From Scenedesmus sp. ARA3 (Eukaryota > Chlorophyta > Chlorophyceae > Sphaeropleales > Scenedesmaceae), in NCBI GenBank assembly GCA_004335835.1, contig RWJK01001651.1, positions 1-64,000 on the forward strand: a stretch of DNA of 64,000 nucleotides, written 5' to 3'. Below the pieces are notes generated by a model, which saw nothing but the letters and a program-made list of their open reading frames with translations, ran no database searches and was not told where the DNA came from. Numbering within the stretch: position 1 is the first letter of the stretch; each line of letters opens with the position of its first letter. Positions 34,353 to 46,737 of this stretch are shown in pieces. The position numbers were made by a program, and so were the translations under genes.

Positions 34353-35399
34353 GTGTCAGTGGCGGCAGCAGCACGTGATGTGCTCGCAGGTCACCTCAAA
34401 TAAGCGGGTCAGAGGTGAAGCTGCAGGGGGTAGGCAGGTATGAGCGCATGGCAAGTTCACAGCCGGATCTAATCCATCGTGACACGGCACGCTGGCAACA
34501 GGAGTGCCAGATCAGCAACAGCAGCTGCAGTGGAACAACTCGAGACACATCACAACCACTCACAGCTTGGAGGATGTGCTGCTTGAAACCACGGAGCCGT
34601 CAAAGAGGTCGTTCTGCCACTTGCCGGACTGCGGCGCTGGTGCTGCTGCTGCAGGCACGGCAGCAACAGCAGCAGCAGGCGCAGCCATGGGCACGCCGCC
34701 TCCCATGCCTGCTGCCATACCCATGGGGCCCATACCCATGCCCATAGGGGCGTGGTAGGGGGCCTGCTGCATCATGCCGGGGTGCATGTTGCCCATGAAT
34801 CGAGTCTGCATGCCGCGTGGCATGCCCATACCCATGCCCCTGCCTCCCATGCCACCCCTGCCTGCCATTGGAGCCATACGCATGCCCATGCCCCTGCCTC
34901 CTGCTGGGCCCCTTCCGCCCATCTGCGGGCGAGCGCCAGCGCGTGGCACGACGCGAACATCGGGCTGGCTCTTGGGCCGCTGCTGCTGCTGCGATCGGGA
35001 AAGGCAGGGGCAGGGGGTGCGCGGGCAAAAGTCAGGTGGTTGACAAGGACAACTGTTAGGGTCTACAGGTCCCGCAAAGCAGCAGAGCATGTATAACTAA
35101 ACAGTAATTATGCTTCTGAGCATCGTACACAACGATCGCATGGCCCTGCGCACCTTGCCAGCACCAGGCTTGGCTACACCGCCCTTGGGCTTCAGCTGTA
35201 CGCCAGTGCCCTTCTTTTGCTGGCCAACTGCAGGCTTGGCTGCTCCCTTGCCCCCTGCACCCTTCTGCTGCGTGCCCGGCTTTCCAGCCTGCTGCCTCTT
35301 CTGCGCGCCAGGCTTGCCTCCAGCCTGCTTGCCTGCTGGCTTTGTGCGGCCTGATTTCTTGATCAGGTCATCCAGGGACATGTCCAGCTTGTTTGACAT
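33356..35399 (-). CDS. THO4: ALY/REF mRNA export adaptor (THO4 family)
   Basis: ALY links the TREX complex and UAP56 to spliced mRNA for nuclear export. The exons are 35399-35154, 34988-34564, 34305-34204 and 33527 to 33360 or 33356. Residues 1-12 (MSNKLDMSLDDL) match the UAP56-binding motif of the family. A Lys/Gly/Pro-rich region and a Gly/Met/Arg-rich region follow. The RRM begins with FISNLDFKVTDEDIQELFG (exon 3) and continues with GRSMGTAYVVFEKRSDAL (exon 4). The frame after SSGIK reads TGA, giving 314 residues. Alternatively AA|GTGAGT is a donor, and a last exon ending at 32610 (GRGAPQGDFMQE, stop) would be in phase. The usual second UAP56-binding motif at the C-terminus is not visible. 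Both RRM exons have decayed copies beside them. Confidence 0.85.
33680..34085 (-). repeat. Ghost copies of ALY exon 4 start and exon 3 end
   Basis: A copy of the acceptor plus SGRSMGTAYVVFEKRSDAL lies at about 33787-33690, upstream of the true exon 4, and keeps a TTGCAG acceptor but no good donor. Short copies of the exon 3 end (GTIKDSGIHYDK) lie at about 33900-33850 and 34085-34030, downstream of exon 3. Confidence 0.8.
34320..34349 (-). repeat. (CTG)n on the sense strand at the ALY exon 3 acceptor
   Basis: The plus strand reads CAG ten times; on the ALY strand it is CTG, about 15 nt before the acceptor of exon 3. Confidence 0.8.
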
Positions 35400-36105
35400 A
35401 TTGGCGGGTCGATCGAGAAGAAGTGAAGAGCAGAGTGTGTTGCACAACAACGAACACCTTCGATCTGTAAAGCTAGTCAGTGCAGGTGATAAGGCAATGC
35501 TTGTCGTGTCTTTGGCGTACAGCTGAGTTCAAGGCACGGAGTACTGTCACCACAGCATTGTCATTTCGCACCTCTGCTGGGGTTTTATAGCTGCGCTGAT
35601 TGCTCCTTAACCTGTTAACACTGTATTAACGTTGCTCTAGTACCTGTTTAGTTGTTCTTCTGCTTGTCAGAGGCTGCTGGTGTCACCCAGTCTTCTGCTG
35701 GACTTCAGCTTGCCTGTTGCTGAATACGTGTGTTCCGATCCCAGGCTTGCAGCCACCAGCTGTTGTGGGTGCTTCTGTGTCCAGATTGCCCCTAGCTGTG
35801 CAGGCAGGCAACACAGCACAGCAGTAGATCCAGACCTGCCCTCCACTGCAGCGGGTCATTCAGCTGCACACAGCACTGCTGCCGCATCTGCATCGTACGG
35901 TCACATGCTGACAGCCTGAAGCACAACAAAGATCCTGGTGCGTAGCAAAGCAGCTGGAGGGGAGGCGCTGGCGCTGGCAGTGACAATTTGCCATCGAAGT
36001 GTGCTCAGCGGAGCACTTGCAGCCTAGCAGAGCACATTGGCTGGCGCTGTCAGCTGCATTGCTGTGGGCCTCATCCTTCTGACCAGCCATTCAACAAGCA
36101 CCTGA

Positions 36106-36152
<47 letters not shown>

Positions 36153-36620
36153 CGCAGCAGCGACAACAGCATCTGATAGCTGGTGTTAGCGCTGAGGTTC
36201 ACACACACCAGCCCAGCGCAGCCGCCCGCGAAGCAGCATACCCGTTGCTGTGCGATTATCCAGCAGCACGTGAAGCAGCCAAGGCCACGTGTAAATTGAC
36301 CTGAAGATCTGCAGCTGCAGGGAGAGAGACCAGGGGCGCAAGTACACAGCACAAGCAGGCAGCAGCAGGCTTGCAAAGCTGAAGACGGCCACGCAGCTGG
36401 GCCCCTTGGAGCCGTGTGAACAGTGAAGCAGTGCGGGCAGTGTGAATGACAGATGGGCCAGGCAGCAGTATGTGTGCCTCACAATAAACGGTTGCTTTGT
36501 AGACAGCAGCAGCAGCAGCTAAGGACACGAACTCTTCGAGTGGAAGTAGCAACACGCATAGAACAGCAACGGCAAGCCGGAAGCAGCAGCACGCACTGCG
36601 GCGTAAGACAGTAGGCAAGC
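35400..36620. promoter_or_regulatory. Divergent promoter region, ALY and RD-rich gene
   Basis: Two genes start away from each other here. The gap of about 1.2 kb carries no exon I can support. A (CAG)n run at about 36108-36150 has the polarity seen in exons of the plus-strand gene and may lie in its 5' UTR. Confidence 0.45.
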
Positions 36621-37594
36621 ATGTCAGACAGCCAGCGCAATGGCGGCAGGGCAGGCCGAGACGGTGGCGGCAACAGGGAGGTGCCAGGCAGGGAGCAAGA
36701 CAGCAGCCGCGGCAGAGACCGCCCACGCACTGCACCGCAGCAGCAGCAGCAGCAGCAGCAGCGGCCACGCTCGCCACCGCGCAGCAGCAGAGGTGACGAC
36801 AGAGACAGAGACCACCGCAGGCCGCTGTCACCTGGCAGGCGCCTGCCGCCGTCCCCCAGGCACCGAGAGCCGTCCCGCGAGCAGCAGCAGCAGCAGCAGC
36901 AGCGGCGTCCTGAGTGGGACGAGCGGCAGCAGCGAGGGCCGCCGTCCCCACACGGGCCGCTGCCGGCCCTGCACAGCTTCCCACGGGACAGGGACAGGGA
37001 CAGGGATGGCCCGATGGATGGCCCTGGTCGTGTAGGCGGTGGTAGTTACAGGGACGGTCCTGCTTGGGACCGCAGGGACAGGGACAGGGGCCCAGGGCCG
37101 GGGGCTTTTCCTCACAGAGAGCCACCGCGGGACGGCAGAGATCCTCACAGGGACTACTGGGACAGGGACAGGGACAGGGACAGAGATAGGGACAGGGACA
37201 GTGGCGGCTACAGAGGGCCACCAGGTGGCCCCAGGCCCTTTGCAGACGGCTGGCGCGGCGGTGGTGGTGTCCCGCCGCCTCCCGCTGTAGCGCGAGAGCG
37301 CAGCAGCAGCCGCGAGCGCGGCCGGGGGCCGCCACAGCAGCAGCAGCAGCAGCAGCATGGTGTGAACGCTGGCGTTGAGGGCGGCAATGCGTTTATGCTG
37401 CTGGAGCGCTTCTTGAGCAAGCACGAAGCCTTGAGGGTGAGTGGGCATGCAGCTGCCGCGTGTACACCCATGCTCAACCCTGCTGCTGTTGTCGCTGCTG
37501 TGCTGCACACCACAAGCTCACGCACAGGCCACAAGTGCCCCAAGCCCAGCCAACGAGAACACAGTGCACCTCCAGTACTGATAACATAGTTACC

Positions 37595-37641
<47 letters not shown>

Positions 37642-37724
37642 TTGTTTTTCTCGCAGGCTACCATGGCCCCAAGTGCCAGCCAACGTGCACATGGTGCACC
37701 TTCTGTGCTGATAACATTCTCACC

Positions 37725-37782
<58 letters not shown>

Positions 37783-40700
37783 CTGCTGCTGCGCTGCCTA
37801 TTTGTACACGCGCAGGCCACCATTGCCCCAAGCGCAGCCAATGTGAACACGGTGCACCTGCAGCGCAACGACGCGCTCGGCTTCATCAACGTGCAGCAGT
37901 GGCTGGCGCAGCACCTGCGGCTGGAGCTGCAGCTGCTGGCAGGCACATATGTGCTAGTGCCTGCGCATGACATCCCGTTGCTTGGTGAGTTGCATAAGAG
38001 GTGTGGCTTGCATATTAGTGAGCAGCAGCTGCACACCTAGGGCGGCAGCTGCAGCTGCTGGCCGGCACATATGCGCTGTGCCCATACATGACATCTCCAT
38101 GGTTGGTGGGTTAGCACAGAGGTGTAGCTTGCCACACTAGTCAGCTGCAGCTGCAGTGGCTTGCACAGCACCCAGGGTGTCAGCTGCAGCTGCCGGCAAG
38201 CAGATATGTGCGGGTGCCTGCGCACGGCATCGCGCTGCTTGGTGAGTTGCGGCCGTTACTGCTGCTGCTGCTGCTGCCAGGTGATGGCGGCGATGCGGAG
38301 CGTGCAGCGATCCCTCTGCGGGTGCGGCAGGTGGCTGCAGTGGAGCTGCCGCCAGCAGGCTTGCAGCAGCAGCAGCAGCAGCAGCAGGCTGCTGCGTCGG
38401 CGCTGGTGCTGCTGGAGGGTGGCGGGGAGGTGGCTGCTGGGCGGCTGGTTGAGGCGCCGCTGACAGACATGACGATCGTGCCAGGTCACCAGGTGAGAGA
38501 GAGTGAGAGCAAGTGAGAAGGAGTGAGGATGTGTGAGGGATTTTGAGAGAGCAAGTGACTCAGAGGGTGGTGGAATTGGAGGCGGCGCTGACAGACATGA
38601 CGATCGTGCCAGGTCACCAGGTGAGAGTCTGTTGGTCGTGGTGTCTTATGTCTGCTAATCTCGTGGTGTCCCGTATCTGCTTATAGTAGTGTCCCATGCC
38701 TGCTGATCTCGGAGTGTGCTGCTGCATGTGCTGTGCTGCTGTATGCGCTGCGCGCCTTCTTGCGCGCAGGAGCAGTGCTGCGAGGTGGCTGTGCTGCAGT
38801 GCCAACAACCGCTGGCAGATTGGGCAGATGGTGCGGCAATGGCTTTATTGGCCCTGCTGTGTGCTTGCTGCTTTCCTTTGCGCGCGCAGGAGCTGTGCTG
38901 CGAGCTGGCGTCGCTGCAGTGCGAGCAGATGGTGCCGCTGCTGACGCTGCAGCAGCTGGCGCACACGGTGTGGCGGCTGCAGCTGTGCACCGACTTGGAG
39001 GGCATGATCGCCGCATTTGACAAGGTGAGCTGTTTCCTTTCTTGATCAGCCAAGCAAAAGTACAAGGCATCTTGGGTTGAACGCTCGCTTCCATGTATGG
39101 CGTGTGGCGGCTGCAGCTGGGCACAGACCTGGAGGGCATGATCACCGCTGTGACAAGGTCAGCCGTAGTTTTTTCCTTTATTTTTCTACAAGCAATAGTA
39201 CAAGGCTTCTTGGTTTGGATATTTGCTTCCATGTATGTGTATGACGTGTGGCGGCTGCAGCTGTGCACCGACTTGAGGGCATGATCGCCGCCTTTGACAA
39301 GGTGAGCCACCTCTTGCAAACCGCGCTGGCGGTTGGATGTTTCTTTCGATGTGCATATATGTCTCAGCACTGCACAGACCTGGAGGGCATATTCACCGCC
39401 TTTGACAAGGTGACCCATTTACGCCGCGCTGCGCTGACACTTACTGGTGCTGTCTGCTGATGTCTGGTCATGCTGCACATGCCTGCGCTGCGCTGTGCGC
39501 TGCTGCCCTGATGGTGCTGCGCTGCTGTTGTAGCATGCTGCATGTGCCTGCGCTGCGCTGCCTTGCGCTGGCACGTGCCCGTTCTGTTCGCTGCATGTGT
39601 CTGCAGCGGCAGCAGCAGGGCCTGCGCAGTATGCGCCTGGATGCGGACACAGAGCGCAAAGCTGACATACAAATCGCTTCTCTGCTGCTGTTATGCAACA
39701 TGCCTGCAGGAGCCTAGACGACGCAGCCACGCAGCATATGACACCACTGCTGACTGCCCTGCTGCTGACCATGTGGCTATGCTGCTGTGCTGCTGTTGCC
39801 TCAAGCCCCTGCAGGAGCAGCAGCATAGCCTGAGTGAGCTCGGCCTGGAAGCGGACACGCAGCACAAATCAATGCTGCTGACTGCACTGCCGCTGACTGT
39901 GCTGCTGTGCTGCTGTTGTTGGCTCATGCCTCTGCAGGAGCAGCAGAACCTGAGTGAGCTGGGCATGGACGCAGACACGAAAGCCAATGCAGCCGCCAAC
40001 AGCTACGCGATGATGCGGGCTCGCATCCAGCAGCTGCCACAGCCCGCCTTCATCACAGAGGTGAGGCGCGCATTTGCTTTCCTTTCATAACCCAGCTTGG
40101 GCTCAGAGCATGTGGCTGCGCACTCCTCATTTTGTGCTATTAAATGCCTCGTTCAATGCCGATGTGCTGAAGATATTAATTGCTCGGCTGCCGCTGCAAG
40201 TGCTAGCGTTTGTGAAGCAGCAGCGTAGGGGCCTGGAGGGGCTCCAGCTGCGGCTCATTCTGGTTCTGACCGCCCCATGCACTGCTGGTATTTTTGTGCG
40301 CTGCTGCTGCAGGTGCTGGCCTGCCTGAGGAGCTACCTCATTAAAAGCTGATGTGCTAACGATTTTGATAACTCTGTTTTGTGTATTGCTGCAGGTGCTG
40401 GCGTATGTGGAGCAGAAGCCGAGGGGCCCTGAGGGCCTCAAGCAGCGGCTGAATTTTGGTAACAACCAATCCATGCGCTGCTGCTATAATTGTGTGTGCG
40501 CTGCTGCTGCAGGTACTGGCATATGTGGAGCAGCAGCCTGGCCGCATCGAGGAGCTATCGCACCAAATGCTTATGTGTTGGTGTTCTCTAATGTTTATAT
40601 TTGGCTGTATTTGGCTGCTGCTGCAGGTGCTGGCGTATGTGGAGCAGCAGCCGGGGGGGCCTGAGGGCCTGAAGCAGCGGCTGGAGGCAATGGACGCCAC

Positions 40701-40809
40701 CTGGCAGCAGTACAGGCAGGACATGATGGCAGGCAAGCTGCCGCAGCATCTGCCGCAGCAGCAGCAGCAGCAGCAGCAGGGCTTTTTGGGTGCCATGGCG
40801 CCAGCTCCT

Positions 40810-40844
<35 letters not shown>

Positions 40845-42480
40845 GGGTGAGAGCTTCGGCAACATGCAGCACCTAGATCTGCAGCAGCAGCAGCAGCCAT
40901 ACAGCCAGCAACAGCCTCAGCAGCAGCAGCTGCTGCCAGGGGCTGGCTCGGTAGGGTTTGATGCTGGCGGCGGCGGCTTAGGCCCTGGTTTAGGGTTTGA
41001 TGAGGACCACTTGTTTGATGACCCTACAGGCCTAGGAGGGCTGTCTCCTCTCTCTCATGCTGTGGCTGCTGCTCCATCAAGGACCATTGCAGCACGTGCT
41101 GTGCTTCAGGGGCAAGGCAGCCTAGGGTTTGGCATGGCTGCCGGCGGCGGTTTGGGCGGTGCTGGCGTGGGCAGCTTCCAGACGCCTACACAGCAGCAGC
41201 AGCAGCGGCAGCAGCGGCAGCAGTTTGGTTCAGGGCCGCCGTCTGGAGGAGGGTTTGGTGGTATGATGCAGCAGCAGCAGCCTGCAGATTTGCAGGCATT
41301 CATGACAAAGTATGACAGCAGCGGCGGCGGCGACAGGGCAGTGGGGCGCAGCAGCATGAGCGGATCTGGGTTGCTAGATGCAGCAGCAGCAGCAGGTGGT
41401 GGTGGCGGTAGTGGCAGTGGGGCGGGGCCGAGCGCAGATTACAGCTACTGGGTACAGCAGGGCGACAGGACAGCAGCACAGACATACCCCCGCACACGCA
41501 GAGCTCAGGGACTCATGATGCAGACAACAGCATCCGCATCTGCTGCTGCTGCTGCTGGCCGCCCTCAGGGTCCGGGGGGTTTAGGGTTTAGCCACGGCAT
41601 GGGGCCACCTGGTGGTCATACCCTGAACCCTGCAGGCAGCGGCGGCGGTTTTGGCTGGGAGGGCCCGCCAGCTGGCAGCTTTGCTGTGCCCCCAGGGCTA
41701 GGCAGTGGCGGTTTTGCAAGCCAGCAGCAGCAGCAGCAGCGGCCTGGCGGCAGCAGCGCAGGTGCTGCCAGGGTGTCTGTGTTAGACCGGCTGGGACCTG
41801 CAAATGCAGATGACAGCCAGCAGCAGCAGCAGCAGCGGCCGCGCAGCAGCAGGCATGAGTCGCCGCAGCCTTTGCGTGGTGGCAGCGGCAGCAGCAAGCG
41901 TGGCCGCAGTCCTGAGCTGCATACCAAGCGCGGCAGGGAGACCAGTAGAGACAGGGACAGGCAGCGCAAGGAAGCTGACAAAGACAGGGAGAGAGCCAGC
42001 AGCAGGTGGGTTTGCTGTGCTTGTATCAGCACACTGTTGCAGTGGTGCAAAGCGGGTGCTGCGCGCATGCATGTCTCTGCTCAAGCATGTGCATGTTTGC
42101 AGGACCATGCATGCACTCTCGCTAGGCGCGCAGCAGCTGCTGCCTTCTGCCTCTGCACCTTGTGTCACACGTAATCGCCAGGTGGAGCTGCAGTTGTGCT
42201 GCCATGGCAGCGCTGCGTGACATGCTGTGCAATATGTCACGGTTGCTGCTGCTGCCCCTGCTGCTTGCAATGCTTGCAGGGACCGTGGCCGCAGCAGCGG
42301 CAGCAAGTGGCAGCAGCGCAGCAGGAGCAGGAGCAGAAGCAAAGGCCGCAGCCCCGCACCCCCGCCAGGCAGCAGCAGCAGCAAACATGCAAACCATGCT
42401 GGCAACAGCACGCGAGACAAGGACCGACAGGACCCCAGACCGGCAGCACGGGAGCGCAGCAGGGATCGTGAGAAGGCCCC

Positions 42481-42522
<42 letters not shown>

Positions 42523-45011
42523 CAAAGATTCTGGCGGCCGAGACAAGGCTGCTGCTGGCAGCGGCGGCGGCAGCGTCAGCAGCAGGGATAAGGAGAAGGA
42601 CAGGGACCGGGATAAAGCCCACAACAAAGATGGCAAGGGAACTGTCAAGCAAGTGCATGTCAGCAGGCCCCCACCGCCTGAGGTAGCAGACATCTTGCAA
42701 AGGCTGCTGCCCCAAGGCCCGCACAGCGCTGAGAAGGGCAGCAGGCAAGCCTTAGAGCGCCTCCGCAGCCGCAGCCGCAGCCGCAGCCGCAGCCGCAGCC
42801 GCAGCGCAGAGCGCCGCAGGAGCAAGCGCAGCCGGGGGATCTCACCTCCTCCTGTTGCACGCTCGCCGCGCGACGCGGCAGCAGCAGCAGCAGCGGCGGC
42901 GGCGGCTGGGCCGGGTTTCAGGGTTGGCAGCCCTGCTGCGCCGCGAGTGGACTTGGAGGAGGCCCGGCGGCGCTTTGCTGGGCGGCTGGAGGGCGCTGAC
43001 GCGCTGTTTGGGCAGGTGTCAGCGGAGGCTGAAACACGGGAGTGGCTGCACAGGTGGGCGTGCTGCTGTGCATGTGACTGCAGAACCCGTGGTGTGCACC
43101 ATCAGGTGGATGTTGTCTCCTGGCTGCATGGCCTGCTGCGCCTGGAGCGCGCTTGTTGCATTGTTGTTACATCATGAACATCCACACTTCCAGCGTTCAC
43201 TCTACAGCCCTGGTGCTGTGTGTGCTGTGCAGTGTGCATGCTGCCTGCAGGCTGGCTGACCTAATGCACAGGAAGCGCATTCACAGCAATGACACATCAG
43301 CAACAATCATCGCTTGCAGCTTTCACTCTTCAACCCTGGTGCTGTGTGTGCTGCGTGCTGCCTGCAGGCTGGCTGACATGCTGCGCAGGGAGCGCACGCA
43401 CAGCGTCCACCTGGGCATGATTGTCCGCCACATGCCCATACCCATGGAGGTGAGCGCAAGAGTGTTTGATGCAATGCTAATGGCAGAAACATTGCATTAG
43501 CTGTGGTTTGCTTGCAGCTGGGTGTCATTGTCCGCCACCTGCCGATACTTATGGAGGTGAGGGCAAGTTTTTTGATTGGTTGTTTGTGCAGACAAAAAGC
43601 ATTGTGCTTTGTGTACACCTGGGCGTCATTGTGCCTGCGCTGCCTGTGTTCGCCTGATCCCATTGCCCATATCACACAAATGCAACAGGTGTACAAGCGC
43701 TGGGGCGGCGTGAACAGTTTCCTGTCCCTGCACCTCGCGCTGACCTACCAGCCCGCCACCAAGCTGGCGGGCCTGCTGGAGGGCGTTGACCTTACATATG
43801 TATGTTTCCAACTTGCGTTTGTTTCCACGCCACCTGGTGTGCAGGCACTGGCACGGCATCTTTTCTCTTGCTTCCTGGCGCTGACGCATGCTCAACACTG
43901 CCTGTGCCTGCCTGCTTTGAACATGTACTTGCTCAAATTTTAATGCTCGCAGGTGTACAAGCGCTGGGGCGGCGTGAACAGGTTCGTGTCGCTGCACCCC
44001 GCGCTGACCTACTAGCCCGCTACCAAGCTGGTGGCCCTGTGTTGTATATGGGACACCTCATGCCCATGCCTGCGTCCTGCTGCTCACAGGTGCACCGGCG
44101 CTGGCGCAGCATCTGCTCTTTCCTCTTGCTGCAGCACACATTGCTAAATGCTGAGGGCTGCCTGTGTCTGCCGTGCTTTTGCTATGTACAAACAGGTGTA
44201 CAAGCGCTGGGGCGGCGTGAACGCCTTCCTGTCGCTGCACCCCGCACTCACCTACCAGCCTGCCACCAAGAAGGTGGGCCTGCTAAAAGGCATTGACCTG
44301 GATGCAGTGCCCATGCTGCCACCCCCAAGCCGCGAGCAGCAGCAGCAGCAGCAGCAGCAGCAGTGGCGGGAGCCGCCTGGCCGGCGCGGTGAGTCGCCGG
44401 GTAGTGGCCCGGGCAGGTTTAGGCACGAGGGGCCGCCACCTCCGCATTGGGAGAGAGGCGGGCCACTGTCCCCGCAGCAGCAGCAGCAGCGGCAGCAGGG
44501 GCGCTTTGGTGGGGGCTTCCCTGGCAGCGGCGGCAGCAGCAGGGGCAGGAGCCGGAGCCCTGGCAGCGGCCGGCCTGCAGCAGCAGCAGCAGTGATACCG
44601 GCGCTGCAGCTGGCGCAAGAAGACCCAGCAGCTAAGGAGCTGAGGGAGCAGGTGCTTGCGTTTGCGAGCTCGCTGCGGCAGCAGCTGGCCGCAAACCTTC
44701 CGGAGCATCAGTTAGAGCTTGCGGACGCTTATGCGCTGCTGCCGCTGCAGCTGCGCGATAAAGTAGCTCCCGGCTCGCCAGTCGACATGCAGAAGTTCCT
44801 GGAAGATAACATTGGAGGTGTTAAAGTGGTGCGGAAGGACGGCCGCATGCTGGTGCAGGGTTTGGAGCCGGGCCAAAACCGCGAGCCGCAGCCGCCGCGG
44901 CAGTGTGCGTACTGGGATGCTGGAAGCTGGCTGGGGTGCTTCAAAGCAGCGCGCTGCAACTTCAGGCACGCGCTGGGTCCGTCAGACAAAGACCTCAAGA
45001 TGTGGATCTAG
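36621..45011 (+). CDS. RD/RS-rich nuclear protein with C-terminal CCCH-like finger
   Basis: The nine exons are 36621-37436, 37816-37984, 38281-38492, 38890-39024, 39938-40060, 40627-42005, 42280-43053, 43368-43449 and 44196-45011. They sum to 4506 nt, 1501 residues, in frame. Residues 1-272 are rich in RD dipeptides and poly-Gln. Exons 2-6 hold a helical region (LTLQQLAHTVWRLQLCTDLEG, FITEVLAYVEQQP). Exon 6 is long and Gln/Gly-rich, and exon 7 carries a run of about eight Arg-Ser dipeptides. The C-terminal exon has VYKRWGGVNAFLSLHPALTY, then CX10CX5CX3H (C1467, C1478, C1484, H1488). RS/RD tracts and a CCCH-like finger suggest a role in pre-mRNA processing; this is inference. I recognise no named orthologue. 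Most of its introns carry ghost exon ends. Confidence 0.8.
37527..37815 (+). repeat. Three-copy array of CTG tract, acceptor and exon 2 start
   Basis: Copies of the exon 2 start (GCC...CCAAGYGCMAGCCAA type) follow CAG acceptors at about 37527, 37655 and 37812. Long CTG runs (about 37596-37638 and 37726-37775) lie before the second and third copies. The block of CTG run plus exon start has thus been repeated as a unit. Confidence 0.85.
37985..38280 (+). repeat. Ghost copies of the exon 2 end plus donor
   Basis: Two copies of the exon 2 end (LQLLAGTYVLVPAHDIPLLG-like) with a donor lie at about 38041-38112 and 38172-38252, downstream of exon 2. Both are frameshifted or substituted. Confidence 0.85.
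38578..39415 (+). repeat. Ghost copies of exon 3 end and exon 4 borders
   Basis: One copy of the exon 3 end lies at 38578-38626. One copy of the exon 4 start lies at 38766-38823, upstream of the exon. Three copies of the exon 4 end (WRLQLCTDLEGMI and the GACAAG|GTGA donor) lie at 39092-39160, 39241-39305 and 39362-39415, downstream. Confidence 0.85.
39598..40625 (+). repeat. Ghost copies of exon 5 and exon 6 starts
   Basis: Copies of the exon 5 start (EQQNLSELGMDADT-like) lie at about 39598-39655 and 39808-39866, before exon 5. Copies of the exon 6 start (VLAYVEQQPGGPEGLKQRL-like) lie at about 40190-40255, 40306-40335, 40390-40455 and 40507-40560, before exon 6. Most retain a CTGCAG acceptor. 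Confidence 0.85.
43236..44195 (+). repeat. Ghost copies of exon 8 borders and exon 9 start
   Basis: A copy of the exon 8 start is at 43236-43290 and a copy of its end at 43512-43565. Copies of the exon 9 start (VYKRWGGVNSFLSLH-like) lie at 43685-43790 and 43950-44035. The first exon 9 copy is open for about 35 codons; the second has an in-frame TAG. Confidence 0.85.
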
Positions 45012-45093
45012 TGAGGTTTGCGTTGGGGCTCAGAGAGAGTGAATTACTTTTGAGTTGTGGAGCATTGGGGCAGCTGTCCAGGATCTCTGTAGC

Positions 45094-45098
45094 TGTAA
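45094..45098 (+). terminator. TGTAA poly(A) signal, RD-rich gene
   Basis: TGTAA lies about 83 nt after the stop codon. A second TGTAA at about 45296 follows a decayed copy of the gene's 3' end. Confidence 0.5.
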
Positions 45099-46737
45099 AG
45101 GCATGGAACTTAGGACCCGGGCAGCTGACTGGGGTGTGTCAAAGTCCGCAGTCAGCCTGCGTTGCATGTTCAGGCATGCGCTGGGGCCGACTGACGCGCA
45201 GCTGAAGATGTGGATCTAGTGATGATGGAGCAGTGGTTGCAGGTTAGGCTCAAGGAGGGAGCTGCTAGCACGGTGTGCAGGACGTAGTGTGGGACTGTAA
45301 AGATGGACAGTCTAGCAATGGTCCCAGGCTTGTTGCACTGCAACAGCTGAGCTGCATGTACATGCACTTGGCAGGGGTGTGGGATCAGGATGTTCACCCT
45401 GGCTCGACCGCAAAGCTTCGGGTCTTGTGCGGAGCTGTGCAGGCCTGCCTAGGCAGGACAGCTCCCGTTGTGGACCATCAGCATTCACTCTGGTTTAGGG
45501 ACAATCAGGTTTACCTTGTGAGGTTGCGCGTTTTGTGGGTAGCTGTGTGCAGGATGTGTGCCAGTGGGGATGTACAGGGATGGTGTGTTTACTATGAAGG
45601 GCTCATGTTGCTGAGTTGTCTCGGGCGCTTGGCAGTGGTGCAAAAAGTTTTTGGGACCAGACATGAAGCATGCTGGGCCACAAGTCTGCTGCGGCAGCAG
45701 GTGTTCAAGATACTGTGCTTGTTGAGGATGCCGCATTGTTAGCAGTGCTGGTCGACGCAATATGTTGCATTGTGCTTGTGCTTGTAATGAATGCATTCGG
45801 CAACTTTTTCTTATCTGGTCTACCACTGGTAGATGCAGATGATCTGCATCCCTACAGTCACAACGGCAGCGCAGGTCACGCGACTGTGTGTGAGAGACTC
45901 TCTCTGAGAGGTTGTGAATTGCAACGCTTGACAATATTACCTTCCTTGCAGCCTGTTCCTTGACTAATATTTGCAAGCAGTATCAAGACACCGCATGAAG
46001 GGTGTCATGTCCAGGGTTTGTGTCGCCTGTGGACTGTCATCAAGAGCGTACCGTTTCGATGAAGCTTAATACACATAAACTAGGAAATATTCACGCGTAA
46101 ATCACAAGCTGGCACCGGCTGTAACCAGTGAAGAAGGTTTTCAGCATTGCAGTACTGTACTGCTCTCTTTGATCGTTCTGTGGTTGTTGGATTGTTCAAA
46201 ATCCCAAGCCATCTTTATAGAAAACCAATTGCAAGCGAATGAATGGGTGTATGCGCCCTCACAAGAGCCAAGACAGTACACCAGACATGCAGCTGTGGCT
46301 AACACAGTGTCATACCAGCATACTTGGGGGGCCTTACCTCTTACACGTTACTTTGAGATCTTACGATTCGTTTCGACTTAAGCGTCAGCTACGTACATGA
46401 ACACTGAAATCACCCACCACTGGTTGTCATCGCCGGACTGCACTGTCAGCTGCACTTCTGCAACAGCGCCGGTTGAGTTGATACGCCGTTACATTGTTGA
46501 CCAGTAAACTTTGCGGAATCCTCACTGTCTCAGCTAGGGACATGCCCATTATCGCCGGTAGTGTCGGGATCATTTGAATCGTTTCGCCTCCGCGACAGAT
46601 CGGCACGCAGCCTGAGTCACGTGGCATAATTGGTTACAAAACAGTTAGAATCAATGCCTTAGCTGATATCTTGCCAGAATTGGCAGTCAAACTCTTTGGC
46701 GGGAGCAGCAGCACCATCAAGCACCCCGAGGAGGTGC
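45099..46737. other. Intergenic region with a copied gene end
   Basis: At about 45150-45225 lies a decayed copy of the RD-rich gene's last codons, including the ATGTGGATCTAG stop context. The remaining 1.5 kb shows no exon I can support. It should contain the promoter of the GT61-like gene. Confidence 0.5.

Noticed and set aside
40970..41010. TTTAGGG-like bases suggesting a telomere remnant
   Set aside because: Only isolated TTTAGGGTTT motifs occur, inside a coding exon in frame.
41782..42825. 347-codon minus-strand frame rich in Leu and Ala
   Set aside because: It is the reverse reading of CAG repeats and the Arg-Ser run of the RD-rich gene; the plus-strand exons agree in phase.
43950..44035. 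Extra coding exon of the RD-rich gene
   Set aside because: It has an in-frame TAG and no donor; it is a ghost of exon 9.
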